Shown: positions 35,180 through 43,176, counted from the first letter of the stretch. The stretch: DNA of 64,000 nt from Caproicibacter sp047777415 (GCA_047777415.1 JBKEEO010000001.1:1441021-1505020); one strand, 5' to 3'. The notes: a model not told the origin generated them from the letters alone. Program-made: numbers and translations.

Positions 35180-35734
35180 GTGGGAATGTTTTACGACTTA
35201 GCATTGCTCGGCATTCTTTTGATTTTTATTATCTCAGGCCTTCGTCGGGGCATCGTACGGTCCGTGATAGAACTGGTTGGGTTTATAGCGGCCCTGATTT
35301 GTTCTGTGCGGCTGTCCGGATCTTTTGCCGCGCTGATAGGGCCATACATCGTAAAGATTTTTCCAGATTTTTCGTCGAATCCGGTGTTGGAAAAGATTCT
35401 TGCCGCGGCGATCCTGTTTATTGCGCTGGAACTTTTGGTTCATGTCATCGCCTCTGTTGTCGATCGTGTGTTCCAGCTTCCGGTGCTGCGTCAAGTGAAT
35501 GCATTGCTGGGCGGCGCGTTTGGGCTCATCAAAGGCGTTGTTGTTATTTTTGTCATCTGCTCTTTGACTCGTGTTGTGGTACCCTCTGGTTCGGATTTCA
35601 AATCTGAATGGCAGAATATCAGAGATTCCAGAATCTTACAATATATAGAGGAAAAAAATCCGGTTGATGCATTATTGCAGACGGATTTTTGGAATGAGGT
35701 TAATGGGAATGCAAAGCAGAAACAAAAACTTTAA
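35180..35734 (+). CDS. CvpA family membrane protein
   Basis: A 184-aa protein with four hydrophobic helices. The N-terminal GIVRSVIELVGFIAALIC and central LLGGAFGLIKGVVVIFVICS are the CvpA pattern. Family members are linked to colicin V production and to cell-surface or biofilm traits; the molecular role is unclear. The start is a GTG (35180) after GACAGGGGGGCC, with an ATG two codons later as alternative. Confidence 0.75.
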   Translation: MGMFYDLALLGILLIFIISGLRRGIVRSVIELVGFIAALICSVRLSGSFAALIGPYIVKIFPDFSSNPVLEKILAAAILFIALELLVHVIASVVDRVFQLPVLRQVNALLGGAFGLIKGVVVIFVICSLTRVVVPSGSDFKSEWQNIRDSRILQYIEEKNPVDALLQTDFWNEVNGNAKQKQKL

Positions 35735-36320
35735 TGTGCCTAATATACTGACAATCGTTAGGATTTTGTTGATTGTTCCGTTTGTCATTTATTACACAGG
35801 AGATCAAATTTTGAAAGCGGCTGCAGTTTTGCTTTTGTCCGGGCTGACCGATATGCTCGACGGAATGATTGCCCGCAGATATCATCAGATTACGGAACTC
35901 GGGCAGATGTTGGATCCGCTTTCTGATAAGCTGACGCAAGGTGCGGTGGCCATATGCCTTGCGGTAAAACAACCGATTTTAATTCCGTTTCTTGCGGTTT
36001 TCGTGATAAAAGAGGCACTGATGGTTTCTGCTGGAATTTTTCTGATTGGGAAAAAGAAGAAACGTCCGGGCGGTTCCAAATGGTTTGGGAAAACCGCCAC
36101 TGTGCTCTTTTATATATCGTTTGGAACGATTGTGCTTTTGAAGGGTATTTGGGGGATAGAAAATCTGTATGTGTCCGTAACGCTTCTTTCTATCACCGCA
36201 GCGTTCATGATTTATGCGTTTATTCGCTATGCGCAAATTTATTTTGACATTGTTCGTTCCGATGACCCGAAATATCAAATTGATCTTCAAGAAGTTATGG
36301 ATAGAAAGAAACGAAAATAA
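35703..36320 (+). CDS. CDP-alcohol phosphatidyltransferase (PgsA-like)
   Basis: A 205-aa integral membrane enzyme that joins a CDP-diacylglycerol lipid to an alcohol, most often glycerol-3-phosphate. The catalytic signature D-G-x2-A-R-x8-G-x3-D-x3-D is present as DMLDGMIARRYHQITELGQM plus LDPLSDK. The start at 35703 is chosen by GAATGAGGTTA; it overlaps cvpA by 32 nt. The C-terminus is a soluble tail ending in a basic run. Confidence 0.82.
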   Translation: MGMQSRNKNFNVPNILTIVRILLIVPFVIYYTGDQILKAAAVLLLSGLTDMLDGMIARRYHQITELGQMLDPLSDKLTQGAVAICLAVKQPILIPFLAVFVIKEALMVSAGIFLIGKKKKRPGGSKWFGKTATVLFYISFGTIVLLKGIWGIENLYVSVTLLSITAAFMIYAFIRYAQIYFDIVRSDDPKYQIDLQEVMDRKKRK

Positions 36321-36380
36321 GACTTGTAAATTAGCTTTTTTATGGTATTATATATTGATAAGGAAAAGAAGTGAGCTGAA

Positions 36381-38684
36381 ATGATTATGTGTTCCAAATG
36401 CCACAAAAGGCCAGCGGTAGTGTTTCTAACGCCGTCGGCCAATATGAGTGAAAGCCGCGGGCTTTGTTTGATTTGTGCAAAGGAACTGGGTATAAAACCG
36501 GTGAATGATTTGTTGGAACAAATGGGAATCACCGATGAACAAATGGAAGCGATGGAATCAGAACTTAGTGACATGCTTGCGCAAAGTCAGGATGATATTG
36601 ATGGAGTCAAAAATGATCCTGACAGTATTCTAAGCGGCTTTGTGCCGGGCGGTGCAGCTACGTTTCCATTCATTCAGAATATTTTCCCGGGCGGTACTAA
36701 TAATCAGGAACAGGTTCAAAATGGATCGTCCTCGAAAAAGTCACCGAAAGAAAAGCATAAAACAAAGCGCAAGCATCTTGATGCTTACTGCACCAATTTG
36801 ACTGCGAAAGCAAGAGTACAGCAAATTGATGCCGTAATCGGCCGAGAGAAAGAAATTGCGCGTGTTATTCAGATCCTCAGCCGCAGAACCAAAAACAACC
36901 CCTGCTTGATAGGCGAACCGGGCGTTGGTAAAACGGCGGTGGCAGAGGGTCTGGCGCTTCGCATTGCCAACGGAAATGTTCCTGCAGTGCTGCGCAAAAA
37001 GGAGATACACCTGCTAGATTTGACGGCACTGGTCGCGGGAACGCAATTCCGCGGGCAGTTTGAAAGCAGAATCAAGGGACTTTTGGAAGAAGTTAAGACA
37101 GAAGGCAATATTATTCTGTTTATTGATGAAGTTCACAATCTTGTGGGCACCGGCGATGCCGAAGGTTCCATGAATGCTGCCAATATTTTAAAGCCTGCCC
37201 TCTCAAGAGGGGAAATTCAGGTCATCGGCGCCACGACGTTTAATGAATACCGCAAATATATTGAAAAAGATGCTGCGCTTGAAAGACGTTTTCAGCCGGT
37301 GACGATTGCGGAGCCTTCCATTGGGGACACAATTGAAGTCCTCAACGGTATCAAGTCCTATTATGAGAACTTTCACCGTGTGCGTGTTCCGGAGCAGATT
37401 GTTCGGAAGATTGTTACACTGTCAGAGCGTTATATTAATGACCGTTTTTTGCCGGATAAAGCCATCGACCTTTTGGATGAAGCCTGTTCCTGTGCTGCGC
37501 TTCGAAATGTTTCCATGGCCGAGTACGATAAAACCGCCGAAGAATTGGAGAAGCTGCATGCACAGGAGGAAGAGTTGACGGCGGACGCCGAAGAACCGGA
37601 TTATAAAAAGTTGGCTGAAATCCGAATGAATATCTCGCGCTTGGAAATTAAGGAAAAAGAACTCGCTCCGGCGGCTCTTGGTTCAGAAGTTGAGGAGCGC
37701 GACGTAGCTCGCGTGATTGAGCTATGGACGGGTATCCCCGCAAGCCGAATTCAGGAAAATGAGCTGAAAAAGCTTGCCGGACTGGAGCAGGTGCTCAACA
37801 GCCGCGTGATTGGGCAGAAGGAAGCAGTAGCGGCTGTTGCTGCGGCGATTCGTCGCAGCAGAGTGCAGATTAGTCCGCGCCGCAGACCTGCGTCATTCAT
37901 CTTTGTCGGGCCAACCGGTGTCGGAAAAACGGAACTGGTCAAAGTATTGTCGGGGGAACTGTTTGACACGCCGGAGACATTGATTCGGCTTGATATGTCC
38001 GAATTCATGGAGAAGCACTCTGTCTCTCGCATCATCGGTTCTCCCCCGGGCTATGTGGGTTATGACGAGGCAGGTCAGGTTACCGAAAAGGTTCGCCGCC
38101 GCCCATATTCTGTCCTTTTGTTTGATGAAATTGAAAAAGCCCATCCGGACGTGATGAATATCCTTTTGCAGATTCTGGATGAGGGGCATATCACCGATGC
38201 ACACGGCAGGAATGTCAACTTTGAAAATACCGTGCTTGTCATGACTTCTAACGCCGGCAGCGAGAAGAAAGAGGGGACTCTTGGCTTCGCACGCAGTGAC
38301 GCTGACGTAACCCGTGAGCGAGTCATGAAGGCTCTTTCTGATTTTCTAAGGCCGGAGTTTATCAGCCGCGTAGATGAAATTATCGTTTTCCGCCAGCTGA
38401 CGGAAGACGACTTTGAGAAAATTGCACATTTGATGCTGGATGAGTATGTTGGTACGCTCAAAGACCGCGGAACGAAATTTGTTTACGATGAGAAAGCTAC
38501 AAGATGGCTTGCACGGCATGCGATTGGCGGAAAGAGCGGTGCGAGGGATTTGCGCAATCTGATTCGCAGGGAGGTTGAGGACAAAATTGCAAGCCTCCTA
38601 GTGGAAAACGGCAGCGATTCACTTACGGGAATTGCAGTAACTGCAGATGATGAAATTGGCATCCAACTGCAGGTTTTGCAATAA
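36381..38684 (+). CDS. clpE: ATP-dependent Clp protease ATPase subunit, ClpE-type
   Basis: A 767-aa Hsp100 unfoldase with two AAA+ domains. An N-terminal zinc finger (Cys4, Cys7, Cys29, Cys32) replaces the usual Clp N domain, as in ClpE. Walker A motifs are GEPGVGKT and GPTGVGKT; Walker B is FIDEVHNL and LFDEIEKAHP. A short middle coiled coil with LEKLHAQEEELTADAEE lies between the domains. ClpE unfolds proteins for ClpP. A likely promoter is TTGTAA...TATTAT at about 36,323-36,350. No clear CtsR box was seen. Confidence 0.88.
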   Translation: MIMCSKCHKRPAVVFLTPSANMSESRGLCLICAKELGIKPVNDLLEQMGITDEQMEAMESELSDMLAQSQDDIDGVKNDPDSILSGFVPGGAATFPFIQNIFPGGTNNQEQVQNGSSSKKSPKEKHKTKRKHLDAYCTNLTAKARVQQIDAVIGREKEIARVIQILSRRTKNNPCLIGEPGVGKTAVAEGLALRIANGNVPAVLRKKEIHLLDLTALVAGTQFRGQFESRIKGLLEEVKTEGNIILFIDEVHNLVGTGDAEGSMNAANILKPALSRGEIQVIGATTFNEYRKYIEKDAALERRFQPVTIAEPSIGDTIEVLNGIKSYYENFHRVRVPEQIVRKIVTLSERYINDRFLPDKAIDLLDEACSCAALRNVSMAEYDKTAEELEKLHAQEEELTADAEEPDYKKLAEIRMNISRLEIKEKELAPAALGSEVEERDVARVIELWTGIPASRIQENELKKLAGLEQVLNSRVIGQKEAVAAVAAAIRRSRVQISPRRRPASFIFVGPTGVGKTELVKVLSGELFDTPETLIRLDMSEFMEKHSVSRIIGSPPGYVGYDEAGQVTEKVRRRPYSVLLFDEIEKAHPDVMNILLQILDEGHITDAHGRNVNFENTVLVMTSNAGSEKKEGTLGFARSDADVTRERVMKALSDFLRPEFISRVDEIIVFRQLTEDDFEKIAHLMLDEYVGTLKDRGTKFVYDEKATRWLARHAIGGKSGARDLRNLIRREVEDKIASLLVENGSDSLTGIAVTADDEIGIQLQVLQ

Positions 38685-38729
38685 GGACACGAAAAATAAA
38701 AAAAAGGTCGGAGAAATGTAAATTTGTTA

Positions 38730-38759
38730 TTGACAACTGCCACTGAATAGTGCTATAAT
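38730..38759 (+). promoter_or_regulatory. Promoter of the tRNA operon
   Basis: TTGACA (38730-38735), 18-bp spacer, TATAAT (38754-38759), 19 nt before the first tRNA. Confidence 0.85.
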
Positions 38760-38777
38760 AATAGCCGTCGCTGATAA

Positions 38778-38851
38778 GCGAGTGTAGTTCAGTGGCAGAA
38801 CTCCAGCCTTCCAAGCTGGTCGCGTGGGTTCGATTCCCATCACTCGCTCCA
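38778..38851 (+). tRNA. tRNA-Gly (TCC)
   Basis: Acceptor stem GCGAGTG/CACTCGC, anticodon loop CTTCCAA with anticodon TCC, T loop TTCGATT, CCA encoded. It is the first of five tRNAs. Confidence 0.95.
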
Positions 38852-38860
38852 TTTATTTTT

Positions 38861-38937
38861 GCGCCAATAGCTCAGCTGGATAGAGCAACTGCCTTCTAAG
38901 CAGTAGGCCAGGGGTTCGAATCCCTTTTGGCGCGCCA
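38861..38937 (+). tRNA. tRNA-Arg (TCT)
   Basis: Acceptor stem GCGCCAA/TTGGCGC, anticodon loop CTTCTAA with anticodon TCT, T loop TTCGAAT, CCA encoded. Confidence 0.95.
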
Positions 38938-38947
38938 CTTTTGGTAT

Positions 38948-39025
38948 GGTGGATGTAGCTTAGCTGGTTAAAGCGCCAGTTTGTGGCACTGGAGACCGTG
39001 GGTTCGAATCCCATCTTCCACCCCA
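38948..39025 (+). tRNA. tRNA-His (GTG)
   Basis: Anticodon loop TTGTGGC with anticodon GTG. The extra 5' G (-1) pairs with C73, the His identity element. The acceptor has one T-T mismatch. CCA is encoded. Confidence 0.94.
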
Positions 39026-39073
39026 TATTTTAGTCAACATACCTGCAGATGTTTTGCAGTGTGTTTTATACAA

Positions 39074-39149
39074 TGGGCTGTAGCCAAGGGGTAAGGCAAC
39101 GGACTTTGACTCCGTCATTTCGTAGGTTCAAATCCTGCCAGCCCAGCCA
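39074..39149 (+). tRNA. tRNA-Gln (TTG)
   Basis: Acceptor stem TGGGCTG/CAGCCCA, anticodon loop CTTTGAC with anticodon TTG, CCA encoded. Confidence 0.95.
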
Positions 39150-39195
39150 CAGGTCCGCTCTCGGCGGCCTATGTGCAGAGGGCGGTCCGATAGAT

Positions 39196-39271
39196 GAATC
39201 ATTAGCTCAGTTGGTAGAGCACTTGACTTTTAATCAAGGTGTCCGGGGTTCGAATCCCCGATGGTTCACCA
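39196..39271 (+). tRNA. tRNA-Lys (TTT)
   Basis: Acceptor stem GAATCAT/ATGGTTC (one G-T pair), anticodon loop CTTTTAA with anticodon TTT, CCA encoded. It is the last gene before the prophage, so its 3' end is a candidate attachment site. Confidence 0.95.
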
Positions 39272-39284
39272 AACAGAATAAGCG

Positions 39285-39338
39285 AAAACCCGCATGAATC
39301 CTGAGTTTTTCAGAGATTCGCGCGGGTTTTCTTTTTTT
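39285..39338 (+). terminator. Terminator of the tRNA operon
   Basis: Long stem AAAACCCGC..GAATCCTGA / TCAG.GATTC..GCGGGTTTT, followed by a seven-T run (39332-39338). Confidence 0.85.
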
Positions 39339-39371
39339 CGCGTTTTTCATAAATGCCGAGATAAACCGTAA

Positions 39372-39414
39372 TAAACCGACCTAATTGTCGTAATTTTGTC
39401 GTACAAATGTCGTA
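39372..39414. repeat. Phased short repeats, probable integrase arm sites
   Basis: TGTCGTA occurs three times at 11-bp steps (39386-39392, 39397-39403, 39408-39414), one helical turn apart. Just upstream ATAAACCG occurs twice at 10-bp spacing. They lie next to the integrase stop codon, on the attachment side, as arm-type sites do. Confidence 0.5.
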
Positions 39415-39427
39415 TAAAAAAGGACTG

Positions 39428-40560
39428 TCACCAGTCGTATTTCATCGATGCTTTAATAGTGTCAAGATCGTCATGAACGTAAATTTTTGTGGTGATTAAA
39501 ACGTTCGCATGGCCCATCAGCTTTGAGATTGTATAGATATCTGTGCCGGATTTATAAAGCAGTGTGCCGTACGTGTGACGAAGCTCGTGAGCGTTTAACT
39601 TTTTAATATCCGGATTTTGTACGACAAATTCGCTCATGATTTTGTCGTATATACGACGCTGCCAGTTTTGCGGTCGCATGTAATGTCCTTTGGCATCCGG
39701 AACGACATAATCGTTTTTGACTTTATAAGGCGTACGATTTTTGCCTTTTCCTTTGTAGCGAATGACTTCACGTGGTATGCTTTGAAGAATTTCCACGGTT
39801 TCATCATCAATTGGAATTTGCCGAATTGATGTTTTGGATTTTGGTGGGCCAACCAGAATCAAGCCATTTGCTTCTTTCAGGGATTGTCTAACGTTGATTA
39901 CCTTGTTTTCCAAATCGACATCTTCCCATCGCAATGCAAGCAGCTCTCCGCGCCTCAGGCCCGTTTTCAGCAATAAAGCGATGGAGTATCCATCTTTTTG
40001 TGCTTTAGCGAAATCGACGAGTTTACGGGCTTCTTCGGGGTTGTACGCGCTTTTTATTGCGGATGCTTTCGTTGACTTTGGCATAATCAAGCCACGGCAT
40101 GGATTCCGGTTGATAATCTGCTCGTCAACGGCCCTTTCGAAGATGGCATTTAAGGTAATACGAAGTTTCTGCAGCAAGCTGTTCGAATACGATTTATTTG
40201 CGTTGAAAAATTTCTGAACATCATCCAGCTTTATATTGCCAAGTGTGTACTTTCCAAAATATTTTTTTAAATGATTTTCAACGCTGTTGCGGTAGGTATA
40301 GTAATAGGTCGTTTCAGAAACAGAATTTTCCTTGCATGTTTCTAACCAGTGATCGGCGTACTCGGAAAATCCGATGTGCTTGTCCTCAAATTTACCAACC
40401 GCCATTTTTATTCGATACTTATTGGCTTGCTCCATCGCATCCGCCTTGCTGATGCGGCTGTAAAATGATTTTCGCACGATGTTTCCGTGTTCGTCTGGCA
40501 CCTTCACTTTAACTTCATAATACTTCCCATGATTGGGCTTTTCTTTTTTGGCCTAGGCAT
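39428..40560 (-). CDS. int: Phage tyrosine integrase (start separated by -1 frameshift)
   Basis: A site-specific recombinase with an AP2-like N-terminal arm-binding domain, a SAM-like core-binding domain (about 60-150 of the main frame) and a catalytic domain with TGLRRGELLALRW, HELRHTYGT, LMGHANVLITTKIYVH (Arg, His-x2-Arg, His, Tyr). The long frame begins only at a GTG (40507) with no good ribosome site. A fine AAAGGAGGTTCAG-ATG lies at 40560, but its frame stops after 18 codons. A -1 shift at A AAA AAG (40543-40549) joins them, giving MPRPKKEKPNHGKYYEV and about 377 aa. A one-base deletion is the alternative. Confidence 0.85.
40543..40549 (-). other. Slippery heptamer A AAA AAG in the integrase start region
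   Basis: In the frame of the ATG at 40560 the codons are CCA AAA AAG, giving the dnaX-type -1 slip sequence. After a -1 step reading continues GAA AAG CCC AAT CAT into the integrase frame. Five bases downstream CCCA-ATCA-TGGG can form a short hairpin. The upstream Shine-Dalgarno sequence is the initiation site itself. Confidence 0.5.
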
Positions 40561-40629
40561 TCTGAACCTCCTTTGACGGACAAATTTGGGACTTTGCTAT
40601 GTGATAATTAAAAAATCACACAAAACGTG

Positions 40630-40658
40630 TTGCAATTATAGAACTAATGTTCTATAAT
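40630..40658 (+). promoter_or_regulatory. SOS promoter with LexA box in the prophage
   Basis: TTGCAA (40630-40635), 17-bp spacer, TATAAT (40653-40658). The spacer contains GAACTAATGTTC (40641-40652), an exact GAAC-N4-GTTC LexA box extended to an 8+8 palindrome (TATAGAAC/GTTCTATA). LexA bound here would block the promoter. Confidence 0.8.
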
Positions 40659-40707
40659 AGGATGCGCTACCTTAGATTGCGTGCGAGGACATAGGGGGCG
40701 CATAGAA

Positions 40708-40881
40708 ATGAATGAAAACGATATGATAAAAACAGTTCTTACATTTCTGAAGCAATCTACGGATAAGGATGCTGCGGCGGCAATTATTATTTCAACAATC
40801 CGCGACTTCTTAAAGCACCCTCAATCATCCCCACCAGCATTTTTCGATCCTCCGGTGGTACCTCACGGAGCAAATCTATAA
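40708..40881 (+). CDS. Small SOS-controlled phage ORF, possible antirepressor (57 aa)
   Basis: A 57-aa frame beginning MNENDMIKTVLTFLKQSTDK, with ATAGGGGGCGCATAGAA upstream and the LexA-box promoter 50 nt earlier. The first part is a predicted amphipathic helix pair; the C-terminal 20 or so residues are proline-rich and lie antisense to the last codons of the repressor gene. No homologue is recognised. Position between int and the repressor, together with SOS control, suggests a role in induction, either as a protein or through its antisense transcript. This is inference. Confidence 0.5.
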   Translation: MNENDMIKTVLTFLKQSTDKDAAAAIIISTIRDFLKHPQSSPPAFFDPPVVPHGANL

Positions 40882-41128
40882 TTTTCTTTTCCTCTTCGGT
40901 CAGCCTGTCACTATCAGTGGCGGGCTTTTCTTTTTGCTCATTTCCTAAAAGGTAGTCTGTTGTAACGCCAAAATAGGAAGCTATTTTTTTAATTGTGTCA
41001 GATCTTGGTATTTTACCATTTTTCCAGTTTGTAACATTGCTAACACTCATGCCTAATTCTTTTGTGATAAGAGTAGTTAAAGAAATATGGTTTTCAGCGC
41101 ATAATTTTATTAATGTTTCATAAAACAT
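40787..41128 (-). CDS. Phage repressor, XRE/Cro-CI type
   Basis: A 113-aa DNA-binding protein. The helix-turn-helix is in residues about 15-60 (ITKELGMSVSNVTNWKNGKIPRSDTIKKIASYFGV read in parts), followed by a DYLLG motif typical of XRE repressors. The short C-terminal part (TEEEKKIIDLLREVPPEDRKMLVGMIEGAL) is helical and probably for dimer contact. There is no S24/LexA-type autoproteolysis domain, so RecA cannot inactivate it directly. It reads divergently from the early genes across a symmetric operator. Confidence 0.88.
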   Translation of the reverse strand: MFYETLIKLCAENHISLTTLITKELGMSVSNVTNWKNGKIPRSDTIKKIASYFGVTTDYLLGNEQKEKPATDSDRLTEEEKKIIDLLREVPPEDRKMLVGMIEGALRSRGLLK

Positions 41129-41166
41129 AATATTTTAACTCCCTAAAATGTGTATATAGTACATGA

Positions 41167-41220
41167 ACTTCTCTAAATCGAAGTAAATTCATTGACTTCT
41201 TCGATTTAGAGAAGTATACT
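41167..41220. promoter_or_regulatory. Phage switch: paired operators and early rightward promoter
   Basis: Two 17-bp inverted copies, ACTTCTCTAAATCGAAG (41167-41183) and CTTCGATTTAGAGAAGT (41199-41215). The right copy fills the spacer of a rightward promoter TTGACT (41192-41197), 17 bp, TATACT (41215-41220). The left copy overlaps a weaker leftward promoter (TTTACT, 18 bp, TGTACT) for the repressor. This is a classic repressor-operator switch. Confidence 0.8.
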
Positions 41221-41397
41221 ATTACACGTAAACAATATGTTTTCAAAAAAGCGTACAAAAACAACAGCCTTTGAAAATCTATTTTTCAAAAGCAAGTATA
41301 TGTAACCAACAAAAACATTATACTTTCCCTTTTGAAAAATTTCAAGGGCGGAAAGGAGGAAATTTTATACTTTTTGTGGAAAAGAGGTGGAAAGAAA

Positions 41398-41634
41398 GTG
41401 GATGTCCCCCTTATCCTGTCAAACAATATGCAAAAAGAAACAGATACAATTATAAAAAATTTGCTATATGCTCACAAGAAGATATGCAAAAAAGCTTGCA
41501 TCACCAATGCGCCTAGAATAATCGAGTTTACAAAGCAATTAATAAATCTGATTAATGATGCCAGTCAGCCAAGAGTAAAGCTGATTCCTCCAAACGATAG
41601 CGATGGGAGCCAAAAGCCACCAAATAACGTTTAG
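41398..41634 (+). CDS. Possible early phage ORF (78 aa)
   Basis: First frame after the early rightward promoter. The GTG at 41398 has AGGTGGAAAGAAA upstream and gives a 78-aa basic protein beginning VDVPLILSNNMQKETD (first residue read as Met). Its 3' part overlaps the opposite-strand gene ending at 41539. Nothing is recognised. It could be a Cro-like or short regulatory protein, but no helix-turn-helix is evident. Low certainty. Confidence 0.35.
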   Translation: MDVPLILSNNMQKETDTIIKNLLYAHKKICKKACITNAPRIIEFTKQLINLINDASQPRVKLIPPNDSDGSQKPPNNV

Positions 41635-42081
41635 CACTTTTGCTGGCCATTTTTCTCCGTCTAATCCAATATACTCTACAAAATTTTTAGGCAGAAAAAT
41701 TATGAGTTCTATCCAGTAGCGAGGCGAAAAACATTCGAATATTCTTGACTTAAAGGTCCCTTCTGCTTTCAGCATCGACTCTCGAAGGCATAGTGCAATA
41801 TCTGCCCTACGGTTATCAATGTTATCCAAACAATCAGCTGTAAACGATGCAAGTTGCCCATACCCCTGTGGCTGAACAACCGGAATCGATGTAGCTGTTA
41901 TATTTGCTCTTTTTACAAGCTTTTTAATTGCATGCTGGCAGGTAATAAAAGTGGCATCACCATTTGCTAAAAAGGCTACATGTCTATTTATGTAATATCT
42001 CATTTCAAAGTAATTGACTATGTTTGAAAGTAACTTATACAAAAATACGCCAGCAAATCCTATCAGCAAATTCTTAATCAT
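41539..42081 (-). CDS. Accessory membrane protein (180 aa), own promoter
   Basis: An unrecognised 180-aa protein. It starts MIKNLLIGFAGVFLYKLLSNI, a membrane anchor, and ends with hydrophobic VLNVIWWLLAPIAIVW and LTGIINQIY, so both ends are likely in the membrane. CGGGAGGTAACCGC precedes the ATG at 42081. A promoter lies right before it at 42101-42129. It opposes the surrounding early genes, which marks it as an accessory (moron) gene expressed by the lysogen. Superinfection exclusion is one possibility; not shown. Confidence 0.6.
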   Translation of the reverse strand: MIKNLLIGFAGVFLYKLLSNIVNYFEMRYYINRHVAFLANGDATFITCQHAIKKLVKRANITATSIPVVQPQGYGQLASFTADCLDNIDNRRADIALCLRESMLKAEGTFKSRIFECFSPRYWIELIIFLPKNFVEYIGLDGEKWPAKVLNVIWWLLAPIAIVWRNQLYSWLTGIINQIY

Positions 42082-42100
42082 GCGGTTACCTCCCGCCACA

Positions 42101-42129
42101 ATTTTACAATGTTAGCTAAGAATTTTCAA
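42101..42129 (-). promoter_or_regulatory. Promoter of the 41539-42081 accessory gene
   Basis: Minus strand TTGAAA (42124-42129), 17-bp spacer, TAAAAT (42101-42106). Confidence 0.65.
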
Positions 42130-42145
42130 GAAAGGAAATATTTCC

Positions 42146-42319
42146 ATGCAAAGCTATATTGATTTGCTTAAAGATGAACTTGCGGATGCCGAGCGAAGGT
42201 ACAAGGCCTCTGATAAAGAAGGGCGTCCGGAGATAGCATATCAAATTAGGCAGATAAAGCGAGATATCCGGCGTAATTCTATGAAGAGTAGAAACGACAG
42301 AAAGGAAGTGTTAATGTGA
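42146..42319 (+). CDS. Small charged phage protein (57 aa)
   Basis: 57 aa beginning MQSYIDLLKDELADAERRYK; strongly helical and charged, probably a coiled coil. AAGAAAGGAAATATTTCC precedes the ATG. Its stop overlaps the GTG start of the antirepressor gene (ATGTGA), so the two are coupled. Function is unknown. Confidence 0.6.
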   Translation: MQSYIDLLKDELADAERRYKASDKEGRPEIAYQIRQIKRDIRRNSMKSRNDRKEVLM

Positions 42320-43176
42320 GCAATCAGCTATCTGTAAAAAAAGTCCCGTTCATGGGTGATGAACTCATGGCGGCAAAGGATGAAAAAACCGGAAAGATTT
42401 ATGCAGGCGTTTCCTACATATGCCGGGGAATTGGGTTTGATAAAAACTTCAAGGATGCTGAAGTTAAACGCGTACAGCGTGACATAGTGCTTAAGAGAGG
42501 GTGCGTCAAATTTGACGCAGGGGTATTTGACCCAAACAACGAGACTATTGCTATCGACAACGACTTCATTCCACTCTGGCTTGCAAAAATCAGCATCACA
42601 CCGACCATGAAAAAAGAACATCCGGAAGTAGCGGACAAGCTGGTCCAGTACCAACTGAAAGCACAAAAGGTCCTTGCCAATGCGTTTCTGCATCCGGACA
42701 AGACACCGTCCACAAAGTCAAAGTACCGCGCTCTGCCGCCGGTCAACCATTCTGTGGAAATCTTGCAAAAGGCGTGGATTGCCGCCGGTGTGGATAAAAA
42801 GCGTGCCGCCGCTGCTGTGTCTGCAATCTACAAACAAGTTTACAGCGATATAGGAATAAATATTCCAAGCATCCCTGTTAAATGCGAAAAGACTTACGAC
42901 AAAGAACAAATTGCAAAGGTTCTCGGAGTGTACTCAAAATCCGGCAAACCACATTCGCAGGCTATCGCGGCAATTATGCGCACATTATATATCAGCCCGG
43001 AGCTTATTGAACATTCCCCATTTGCTTCAAATGGGCATTCCGATGACTACGACCGGTATAAAGCACCGGTGTTACGTATGGTTCAAAAATGGATTATCGA
43101 GCATCATTATCCAAATCTCATTCAATTGGACAAATCTTATCGCGTCGTTTACCGCCAGGGGGTATCCGGACAATGA
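42316..43176 (+). CDS. Phage antirepressor (P22_AR_N-type N-terminal domain)
   Basis: A 286-aa protein. The N-terminal part (about 5-120) matches the phage antirepressor N-terminal domain, with VPFMGDELMAAKDEKTGKIY and later PLWLAKISITPTMKKEHPEV. The C-terminal part (about 130-280) is lysine-rich and may bind DNA or the repressor. Such proteins often sit in early operons and counter repressors. The GTG start overlaps the previous stop and its own stop overlaps the next ATG. Confidence 0.75.
   Translation: MSNQLSVKKVPFMGDELMAAKDEKTGKIYAGVSYICRGIGFDKNFKDAEVKRVQRDIVLKRGCVKFDAGVFDPNNETIAIDNDFIPLWLAKISITPTMKKEHPEVADKLVQYQLKAQKVLANAFLHPDKTPSTKSKYRALPPVNHSVEILQKAWIAAGVDKKRAAAAVSAIYKQVYSDIGINIPSIPVKCEKTYDKEQIAKVLGVYSKSGKPHSQAIAAIMRTLYISPELIEHSPFASNGHSDDYDRYKAPVLRMVQKWIIEHHYPNLIQLDKSYRVVYRQGVSGQ

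Noticed and set aside
39049..39297. Open frame of 82 codons on the plus strand
   Set aside because: It runs across the tRNA-Gln and tRNA-Lys genes and has no ribosome site; the tRNAs explain the sequence.
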